19,946 nucleotides of DNA from assembly GCF_938028825.1 (NCBI RefSeq), contig NZ_CALIZP010000091.1, positions 1 to 19,946 of the forward strand. The letters are read 5' to 3'. Both the position numbers and the translations under genes were made by a program. A model generated the notes under the pieces. It ran no database searches. It worked only from the letters and a program-made list of their open reading frames with translations, and was not told where the DNA came from. Positions 14,549-19,946 of the stretch are shown here, piece after piece. Origin of the DNA: an uncultured Cardiobacterium sp. GTDB taxonomy: Bacteria; Pseudomonadota; Gammaproteobacteria; Cardiobacteriales; Cardiobacteriaceae. Within the stretch, counting starts at the first letter, position 1, and every line of letters starts with the position of its first letter.

Positions 14549-15177
14549 CCGAGCTTGAGCAAAAAAACCAGATGGTGGCGCTGGCGGCGTCGCTGTTTAA
14601 CCGGGGTTACAGCGTCGGCGGGGCGGGCAACCTGTCCTGCCGCCTGGACGGCGGGCGTTTCCTCGCCACCCCCACCGGTTCCTCGCTGGGGCGGCTGACG
14701 GCGGAACGGCTGTCGGTGCTGGATGGCGACGGCAAGCTGCTCGCCGGCGACAAGCCGAGCAAGGAGTCCGTCTTCCACCTCGCGCTGTACCGCAAGAATC
14801 CCGCTTGCAACGCCATCGTCCACCTGCATTCCACCTACCTCACCGCGCTTTCCTGCCTGCAAGGGCTGGATCCTGCGAACGCGTTCAAAGCATTCACGCC
14901 GTATTACGTCATGCGCGTCGGCGCGCTGCCGGTCATCCCGTATTACCGCCCCGGCCACCCCGACATCGCGCGTGAACTGGAAGCGCGGGCGCTCACGGGA
15001 CGCGCCTTCCTGCTCGCCAATCACGGCGTGGTGGTCACGGGCAGCGACCTCACCGATGCGGTGGATAACACCGAAGAACTGGAAGAAACCGCCAGACTGC
15101 ATTTCATCCTGCGCGGCGAAAACATCCGCTATCTGACGGATGACGAAGTTAACGATCTGAAAAACCGGGGGAAATAA
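14545..15177 (+). CDS. otnC: 3-oxo-tetronate 4-phosphate decarboxylase (class II aldolase family)
   Basis: 210-residue zinc enzyme of the AraD/FucA fold. It decarboxylates 3-oxo-tetronate 4-phosphate to dihydroxyacetone phosphate. Zinc ligands are visible as H93 and H95 in IVHLHSTY and H160 in LLANHGVVV, and the usual acidic residue is E74 in PSKESVFH. GAGNLSCRL (27-35) and ATPTGSSLG (41-49) are the phosphate-binding loops. Alone, the protein would be called a fuculose-phosphate aldolase; the kinase upstream and isomerase downstream assign it to tetronate breakdown. It starts inside the otnK stop and ends two bases before otnI. Confidence 0.92.
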   Translation: MTELEQKNQMVALAASLFNRGYSVGGAGNLSCRLDGGRFLATPTGSSLGRLTAERLSVLDGDGKLLAGDKPSKESVFHLALYRKNPACNAIVHLHSTYLTALSCLQGLDPANAFKAFTPYYVMRVGALPVIPYYRPGHPDIARELEARALTGRAFLLANHGVVVTGSDLTDAVDNTEELEETARLHFILRGENIRYLTDDEVNDLKNRGK

Positions 15178-15179
15178 CC

Positions 15180-15956
15180 ATGCCCAAATTTGCTGCCAAC
15201 CTGACCATGATGTTTGCCGACCGCCCCTTCCTCGAACGCTTCAAGGCGGCGGCGGACGCGGGCTTCCGCTACGTCGAATACCTGTGGCCCTACGACTATC
15301 CCGCCGCCGAGCTGAAAGCGCTGCTGGACAAGCACGGCTTAAAGCAGGTGCTCTTCAACAGCGCGGCGGGCGATACGAAAAACGGCGAATGGGGGCTGAC
15401 CGCCCTGCCGGGGCGCGAAAGCGAGGCACGGCGCGACATCGACCAGGCGCTGGAATACGCCATTGCCCTGGAATGCCCGACCGTGCACATCATGGCGGGC
15501 GTCGTCCCCGCCAGCGCTGACCGCAACGCCTATCTCAACACCTACATCGACAACGTGCGCTACGCCAGCGAACGCTTCCGCCCGCACGGCATCCACATCG
15601 TGCTGGAAGCCCTCAGCCCGCAGGTCAAACCGAATTACCTGCTGAAAAGCCAGTACGACACGCTTGCCGCCGTCGAAGCCATCGACCGCGACAACGTGCG
15701 GATCCAGTTCGACTACTACCACGCGCAGAACGTGGACGGGCAGTTGAGCGCGATGACCAAAGCGATGTTTGCGCGCATCGGCCACATCCAGATTGCGTCC
15801 GTCCCCGACCGCCACGAGCCGGACGAAGGCGAGGTGAACTACCCCTACATCTTCGCCCTGCTCGACGAACTCGGCTACGCGGGCTACATCGGCTGCGAAT
15901 ACAACCCGCGCGGCAAAACCGAAGACGGGCTGGGCTGGTTTGCGGCTTACCGTTAA
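15180..15956 (+). CDS. otnI: 2-oxo-tetronate isomerase (Hyi family)
   Basis: 258-residue TIM-barrel enzyme of the xylose-isomerase-like/hydroxypyruvate isomerase family. It converts 2-oxo-tetronate to 3-oxo-tetronate, joining the LtnD and DenD branches. The two metal-binding glutamates fall at E143 (IVLEALSP) and E240 (IGCEYNPRG), the positions known in E. coli Hyi. The start MPKFAANLTMMF and the length of 258 are standard. GGGGGAAA is the ribosome binding site. It is the last gene before a 460-base repeat block, whereas in H. influenzae, as I recall, the next gene follows closely. Confidence 0.94.
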   Translation: MPKFAANLTMMFADRPFLERFKAAADAGFRYVEYLWPYDYPAAELKALLDKHGLKQVLFNSAAGDTKNGEWGLTALPGRESEARRDIDQALEYAIALECPTVHIMAGVVPASADRNAYLNTYIDNVRYASERFRPHGIHIVLEALSPQVKPNYLLKSQYDTLAAVEAIDRDNVRIQFDYYHAQNVDGQLSAMTKAMFARIGHIQIASVPDRHEPDEGEVNYPYIFALLDELGYAGYIGCEYNPRGKTEDGLGWFAAYR

Positions 15957-15990
15957 ACAGGCCGCCAAGCGGGATAAAACCTGGGGGCGT

Positions 15991-16059
15991 GTAGGGTGAG
16001 CCTTGGCCCACCATGAACAGATAGCCTTGCTGATGTTTGGTGGGCTAAAACCACCCTAC
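15991..16059 (+). repeat. Long imperfect hairpin
   Basis: Outer arms GTAGGGTG (15991-15998)/CACCCTAC (16052-16059) and inner arms GCCCACCA (16006-16013)/TGGTGGGC (16038-16045). GTAGGGTGGGC-type palindromes of this build are scattered between genes in many proteobacteria. Confidence 0.75.
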
Positions 16060-16093
16060 GATTCGCATCGCCGCCAAGCGGAACCCCCAAATC

Positions 16094-16117
16094 CCTTCTC
16101 CCGCTTGCGGGGGAAGG
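16094..16117 (+). repeat. Compact 11-bp hairpin
   Basis: CCTTCTCCCGC (16094-16104) pairs with GCGGGGGAAGG (16107-16117) with a single T-G wobble. It resembles the CCTTCTCCC...GGGAGAAGG palindromes common in proteobacterial intergenic DNA. Confidence 0.7.
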
Positions 16118-16169
16118 AGAAAACAAACCGTCAAGCGAGATAAACCTGGGCTTTACGGGACGGAAAAAG

Positions 16170-16192
16170 CCCCTCACCCGGTGGGTGAGGGG
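16170..16192 (+). repeat. Perfect 10-bp hairpin
   Basis: CCCCTCACCC (16170-16179), loop GGT, GGGTGAGGGG (16183-16192). It is followed by TTGGGGTGGGGG instead of a T-run, so not a standard intrinsic terminator. Confidence 0.75.
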
Positions 16193-16416
16193 TTGGGGTG
16201 GGGGTTAGAGAAAACGGGCGAAGCCCGACAAAACCCCGCCAAGCGGGATAAAACCTGGCCTTGCGGGACAGGGCTTGTTGCTAACGCAATTTGTCCAACT
16301 CCCATCCCAGCCTTCCCCAGCAGGAGAAGGGGATTACCCCGCCAAGCGGGATAAAACCTGACATCTCGCTTTGCCCGTCATTTCACACACTTTCATTCAC
16401 ACAACAGAGGCAACCC

Positions 16417-17370
16417 ATGAAAAACATCGTCATCACTGGCGGCGCCGGCTTCCTCGGCCAGCGGCTTGCCAAAATCCTGCTGGCCAAGCGGCAGGATGTC
16501 CACCTCACCCTGGTGGATGTCATCAAGCCGACCGCCCCCGGCAACGATCCGCACGTAACCTGCGTGGAAATGGATCTGCGCGATCCCGCCCACCTCGGCA
16601 GCGTCATCACGCCGGCGACCGATGCCGTCTTCCACCTCGCCGCCATCGTCAGCAGCCACGCCGAAGCCGAACCCGACCTCGGCTACGAAATCAACTTCCT
16701 GGCCACGCGCAACCTGCTGGAAGCCATCCGCCACACCAAACCGTCCATCCGCATCATCTTTTCCAGCTCGCTCGCCGTCTTCGGCGGCAAACTGCCCGAT
16801 GTCATCCGCGACGACACCGCTGTTACCCCGCAGTCCACTTACGGCACACAAAAAGGCATGTGCGAACTGCTGATTAACGACTACACCCGCAAAGGCTTCG
16901 CCGACGGCCTCGCCCTGCGCCTGCCCACCGTCTGCATCCGCCCCGGCAAACCCAACAAGGCCGCCTCGTCTTTCGTGAGCGGCATCATGCGCGAACCGCT
17001 GCAAGGTGAAGACGCCGTGCTGCCGGTCAGCCCTGCGCTGCGCCTGTGGCTGTCCAGCCCCGATACCGTCGTTGCCAACTTCATCCACGCGCTTGATATG
17101 CCTTCCCTGCCGCCGCGCGACTGGCACGTCATCAACCTGCCCGGCTTCACCATCAGCGTGCAGCAAATGCTCGACGACCTCGCCGCCATCAAGGGCAAAA
17201 ACATCCTGCAACACATCAAGCCGCGACTCGATGAAGGCATCAACGCCATCGTCGCCAGCTGGCCGGCTGCGATCGACAACACCAGCGCCCTCGCGCGCGG
17301 TTTCATCTGCGACAGCGACTTCCAGAGCGTCATCCGCCAATTCATCGATAAAGACCTGCAAGGGGGATAA
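16417..17370 (+). CDS. denD: D-erythronate dehydrogenase (SDR/NAD-epimerase family)
   Basis: 317-residue extended short-chain dehydrogenase that oxidises D-erythronate at C2 to the 2-oxo acid with NAD. Rossmann motif TGGAGFLGQRLA (7-18), acidic D34 in TLVDV, catalytic serines at 116-118 (FSSSLAVFGG) and the Y142-xxx-K146 pair in TYGTQKGMCE. HI1014 of H. influenzae is the closest functional model I know. The ATG at 16417 has AGAGG ahead; an open frame reaching back to 16291 crosses the repeat block and is not coding. It is followed three bases later by the permease gene. Confidence 0.9.
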   Translation: MKNIVITGGAGFLGQRLAKILLAKRQDVHLTLVDVIKPTAPGNDPHVTCVEMDLRDPAHLGSVITPATDAVFHLAAIVSSHAEAEPDLGYEINFLATRNLLEAIRHTKPSIRIIFSSSLAVFGGKLPDVIRDDTAVTPQSTYGTQKGMCELLINDYTRKGFADGLALRLPTVCIRPGKPNKAASSFVSGIMREPLQGEDAVLPVSPALRLWLSSPDTVVANFIHALDMPSLPPRDWHVINLPGFTISVQQMLDDLAAIKGKNILQHIKPRLDEGINAIVASWPAAIDNTSALARGFICDSDFQSVIRQFIDKDLQGG

Positions 17371-17373
17371 CTC

Positions 17374-18900
17374 ATGGAAACCACTGAAAAAGCCGTGACC
17401 ACCGTGCTCGGCATGCCTCTGCCCATCATCGGCCTCCTGATTGCCATCTTCGTCCTGATCTACCTCGTGCTGCGCACCCGCGTGCACGCCTTCATCGCCA
17501 TGCTTATCGCCGCATCCATCGCCGGCATCTGCGGCGGTCTGAGCGCGACTGAAACCATCAGCGCCATCAGCAAAGGCTTCGGCAGCACCCTCGGCAGCAT
17601 CGGTATCGTCATCGGCCTCGGCGTGATGATGGGGCGCATCCTTGAAGTCTCCGGCGCTGCCGAAAAAATGGCGTTCAGCTTCATCAAGTTCCTCGGCGAG
17701 AAAAAAGAAGAATGGGCGTTGGCGATCACCGGCTACATCGTCAGTATCCCGATCTTCGTTGATTCCGCCTTCGTCGTCCTCTACCCCGTCGCCAAAGCGC
17801 TCGCCAAAAACAGCAAACGCTCGCTGCTCACCCTCGGCGTCGCCCTCGCCGGTGGCCTGGTCGTCACCCACCACACCGTGCCGCCGACCCCGGGCCCACT
17901 CGGCGTCGCCGGCATCTTCGGCGTAGATTTGGGCGCCATGCTGCTCTCCGGCATGTGCTTCGCCGTGCCTTGCGTCATCGGCATGGTGTACTACGCCAAA
18001 TGGCTGGACAAACGCTTCCCCGAGTTCAACCAGCAAGCCTTCAGTGAAGACGAACTGCGCGACAAACTCGACGGCTACATCGAAAAACAACAGGCCAAAT
18101 CCCTGCCCAGCCTGTTCCTTTCCATGCTGCCCATCGTCCTGCCGATCGTCCTCATCTTCGCCAAAGCCATCGTTGATCTCGTCGGCAAATACAGCTTCCC
18201 GACCGAAGAAGCCCTGAAAGCCTTCCAGGCCGGTGCCTTCTACCAAACCATCGCCTTTGTCGGTAACCCCATCATCGCGCTCGCCATCAGCGTACTGGTC
18301 GCCGTCTATACCCTGCTGCCGCAGACAAGCGTACATGACACCGCCAAATACCTTGAAGAAGGCGTGACCAGTGCAGGCATCATCCTGCTCGTGACCGGTG
18401 CCGGCGGCGCACTCGGCGCCATCCTGCGCGACAGCGGCGCGGGCAAAGAAATGGCCCAGCACATCGCCCAGCACCTGCCCTTCTCGCCGATCATGATTCC
18501 CTTCATCATCGCCACCCTGATGCGCTTCATCCAGGGTTCCGGCACCGTGGCGATGATTGCAGGTGCCTCCATCTCCATGCCGATACTCGCCGAAATCGAA
18601 GGTATCAACATGCTGATGGCCGCCAACGCCGCCACCATGGGCTCGCTCTTCTTCGGCTACTTCAACGACAGCCTCTACTGGGTGGTCAACCGCATGATGG
18701 GCATCGCCGACGTGAAAACCCAGATGATCGTCTGGTCTATCCCGACCACCATCGCCTGGGGTATCGGCGGCGCGCTGGTCGCTGTTGCCAACCTCATCTT
18801 CGGCCACGGCGGCTCCATCCTTGACCCGATCCTGCCGCTCGTCATCCTCGGTCTGGTCATGGCCTACGTCATGCACATGAACCGGAAAATCACCGCTTAA
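17374..18900 (+). CDS. GntP-family permease, probable tetronate importer
   Basis: 508-residue inner-membrane protein of the gluconate:H+ symporter (GntP) family, with about 12 predicted spans. The first is near 14-33. Family stretches include PIFVDSAFVVLYPVAKAL, VVTHHTVPPTPGPLGVAGI with its proline-rich re-entrant loop near 165-180, and FIQGSGTVAMIAGASI in the C-terminal half. It is longer than GntP (about 450), mostly through an N-terminal and a central charged insert (about 208-245). Being last in the operon, it most likely imports L-threonate and/or D-erythronate, as proposed for HI1015. The substrate is inferred from context. Confidence 0.9.
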   Translation: METTEKAVTTVLGMPLPIIGLLIAIFVLIYLVLRTRVHAFIAMLIAASIAGICGGLSATETISAISKGFGSTLGSIGIVIGLGVMMGRILEVSGAAEKMAFSFIKFLGEKKEEWALAITGYIVSIPIFVDSAFVVLYPVAKALAKNSKRSLLTLGVALAGGLVVTHHTVPPTPGPLGVAGIFGVDLGAMLLSGMCFAVPCVIGMVYYAKWLDKRFPEFNQQAFSEDELRDKLDGYIEKQQAKSLPSLFLSMLPIVLPIVLIFAKAIVDLVGKYSFPTEEALKAFQAGAFYQTIAFVGNPIIALAISVLVAVYTLLPQTSVHDTAKYLEEGVTSAGIILLVTGAGGALGAILRDSGAGKEMAQHIAQHLPFSPIMIPFIIATLMRFIQGSGTVAMIAGASISMPILAEIEGINMLMAANAATMGSLFFGYFNDSLYWVVNRMMGIADVKTQMIVWSIPTTIAWGIGGALVAVANLIFGHGGSILDPILPLVILGLVMAYVMHMNRKITA

Positions 18901-18909
18901 CGACGACAC

Positions 18910-18937
18910 AGGGCCCGCCACGGCGGGCCCTTTCGCT
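18910..18937 (+). terminator. Intrinsic terminator of the tetronate operon
   Basis: Stem AGGGCCCGC (18910-18918)/GCGGGCCCT (18923-18931) with loop CACG, followed by TTCGCTTTA. Strong stem, broken T-run. Ten bases after the permease stop. Confidence 0.78.
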
Positions 18938-18957
18938 TTAGAAAACAGGGGAACACC

Positions 18958-19946
18958 ATGCACCTGACACTACGCCGCCTCCTCCAAACCGCCTTCTGCG
19001 TACTCGGCCTCACCACCCTCGCCCAGGCAGAAACCACCTACCCGAACCAGGAAGAACACGAATGGGTCATCCCGAACTACCGCTTCACCAACGGCGAGAC
19101 CCTGTCCGAACTGCGCCTGCACTACACCACCCTCGGCAACCCCGACGGCGAACCCGTCCTCATCCTGCACGGCACCACCGGCTCCGCACGCAGCATGCTC
19201 GAAAAGGGCTTTGCTGACGAACTCTTCAGCGCCGGTGCACCGCTGGATGCCGCCCAATACCGCATCATCCTGCCGGACGCCATCGGCACCGGCAAAAGCA
19301 GCAAACCTTCAGACGGCCTGCGCATGAAATTCCCGCGCTACACCTACGACGACATGGTCGATGCCCAATACCGCCTCATCACCGAGCACCTGGGCATCAA
19401 GCACCTGCGCCTCGTCCTGGGCAACTCCATGGGCGGCATGCACACCTGGCTGTGGGCGACCCGCTACCCGGACATGATGGACATCGCCGTGCCGATGGCG
19501 TCCTACCCGACTGAAATGGCAGGGCGTAACTGGATGATGCGCCGCCTGCTGGTCGATGCCATCAAAAGCGACCCCAGCTGGCAGAACGGTGACTACCGCG
19601 AACAGCCGCAGAACTTCCGCCGCACCTATCTCTTTTTCACCACCGCCACCAACGGCGGCGAACAGGCGCTGTACAAAGCGGGCAGCAGCAGCGCGGCAGG
19701 CGACGCCTGGCTGCAAGAACGCCTTGCCGCCCCCTTCAACGGCGACGCCAACGACTTCATTTACCAGTGGGAATCCTCACACGACTACAACGCCTCAGCC
19801 CATCTCGAAAACATCCGCGCCCACCTGCTCGCCATCAACTCCGCCGACGACGAACGCAACCCGCGCGTCCTCGGCATCATGGAACGGGAAATCTCGCGCA
19901 TCCCGCACGGGCGCGAATACCTCATCCCCGCCAGCGAAAACACCCG
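18958..19946 (+). CDS. Exported alpha/beta hydrolase, MetX-like, 3' end cut by window edge
   Basis: 329 codons visible with no stop. The signal peptide MHLTLRRLLQTAFCVLGLTT ends near LAQA-E25, so the mature protein should be periplasmic. The fold resembles homoserine O-acetyltransferase (MetX) and relatives: YTTLGNPDGEPVLILHGTTG (56-75), DAIGTGKSSKPSDG (107-120) and nucleophile S157 in GNSMGGMHTW. The likely catalytic aspartate lies in LLAINSADDERNP near 300; the histidine would follow directly after the visible SENT, outside the window. Cytosolic MetX has no signal peptide, so a methionine role is doubtful and the substrate is unknown. GGGGAACACC precedes the ATG. Confidence 0.85.
   Translation, partial: MHLTLRRLLQTAFCVLGLTTLAQAETTYPNQEEHEWVIPNYRFTNGETLSELRLHYTTLGNPDGEPVLILHGTTGSARSMLEKGFADELFSAGAPLDAAQYRIILPDAIGTGKSSKPSDGLRMKFPRYTYDDMVDAQYRLITEHLGIKHLRLVLGNSMGGMHTWLWATRYPDMMDIAVPMASYPTEMAGRNWMMRRLLVDAIKSDPSWQNGDYREQPQNFRRTYLFFTTATNGGEQALYKAGSSSAAGDAWLQERLAAPFNGDANDFIYQWESSHDYNASAHLENIRAHLLAINSADDERNPRVLGIMEREISRIPHGREYLIPASENT

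Larger units (their letters stand above)
15962..16360 (+). repeat. Five-copy 22-23-bp interspersed repeat (CCGCCAAGCGGGATAAAA type)
   Basis: Near-identical copies at 15962-15984, 16236-16258 and 16339-16360; diverged copies at 16128-16149 and, truncated, at 16071-16085. Each full copy opens with the mini-hairpin CCGC-CAA-GCGG and goes on GGATAAAACCTG(G). Spacings are irregular (about 109, 57, 108 and 103 bases start to start) and the spacers are unrelated, so it is not a CRISPR array. It looks like a short palindromic repeat family of the REP kind. Confidence 0.8.
15957..16416. other. Repeat- and hairpin-packed gap inside the tetronate operon
   Basis: 460 bases with no supportable gene. Five copies of a 22-23-bp repeat alternate with at least four hairpins: 15991-16059, 16094-16117, 16170-16192 and 16215-16227. 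No long T-run follows any hairpin, so none is a standard intrinsic terminator. No clear promoter is seen before denD. The block may alter mRNA stability or the ratio of upstream to downstream gene products. Confidence 0.75.

Noticed and set aside
15962..16360. Possible CRISPR array
   Set aside because: Spacing is irregular (about 57 to 109 bases), two copies are diverged or truncated, the spacers contain other repeats, and no cas gene is present.
16291..16416. N-terminal extension of denD by 42 codons
   Set aside because: It would translate the repeat block, and the Rossmann motif begins right after the ATG at 16417, which has its own AGAGG site.
16393..18963. Very long minus-strand open frame (856 codons) opposite denD and the permease
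   Set aside because: It is the antisense shadow of two well-recognised plus-strand genes with high third-position G+C. Its composition (rich in D, G, H, E) matches no family, and it crosses the repeat block.
19308..19317. TTCAGACGGC, reverse complement of the Neisseria 10-base DNA uptake sequence
   Set aside because: I noticed only one copy in nearly 20 kb, it lies inside a coding region where it encodes the expected PSDG of a MetX-like motif, and it is not part of a terminator pair. Chance is the simpler explanation.

Overview
The window is about 60% G+C by eye, densely coded and bacterial. Gene content (rpmB-rpmG, sohB, pepD, class I fbaB, nagZ, hpt, and a tetronate-catabolism operon arranged like HI1009-HI1015 of Haemophilus influenzae as I remember it) points to a gammaproteobacterium. 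A Correia-type miniature element (11184-11290), a family known from Neisseria, suggests a host that shares a mucosal or oral niche with Neisseriaceae. An oral gammaproteobacterium such as Cardiobacterium would fit, but that name is inference and the sequence alone does not settle it.

Layout. (1) 1-1954, minus strand: nagZ, a DsrE-like gene and hpt (cut by the window start) form one tight operon. (2) 2047-2668, plus: a strong promoter, tRNA-Phe, rpmB, rpmG and an intrinsic terminator. (3) 2686-5259, plus: an ABC ATPase, its permease and sohB overlap one another as one unit; pepD (5294-6745) follows with its own ribosome binding site and a terminator. (4) 7005-9140, minus: fbaB and a periplasmic L,D-transpeptidase, each with its own terminator; fbaB has a promoter overlapped by a 15-bp palindrome. 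(5) 9267-11063, plus: fhs with a good sigma70 promoter and terminator. (6) 11064-11627: a gene-poor scar holding the last 28 codons of a DeoR-type regulator, the Correia-like element that abuts it, an unexplained terminator-like hairpin, a second inverted-repeat-bounded block and a 25-codon reading frame. (7) 11628-18931, plus: an orphan PTS IIA gene, then ltnD-otnK-otnC-otnI, a 460-bp block packed with repeats and hairpins, then denD and a GntP-family permease, closed by a terminator. (8) 18958-end: a secreted MetX-like alpha/beta hydrolase, cut by the window end.

The tetronate operon reads as a complete pathway. The permease imports the acid. LtnD oxidises L-threonate and DenD oxidises D-erythronate at C2. 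OtnI isomerises the 2-oxo to the 3-oxo acid, OtnK phosphorylates it, and OtnC decarboxylates it to dihydroxyacetone phosphate. The nearby class I aldolase could carry that triose phosphate towards hexoses (inference).

The most notable points are the Correia-like element outside its usual hosts, the loss of the likely local regulator, the repeat array that splits the operon, and the PTS IIA domain with no partner subunits in view. I found no CRISPR array, insertion-sequence transposase, prophage or clearly new multigene system. The novelty lies mainly in the non-coding blocks.
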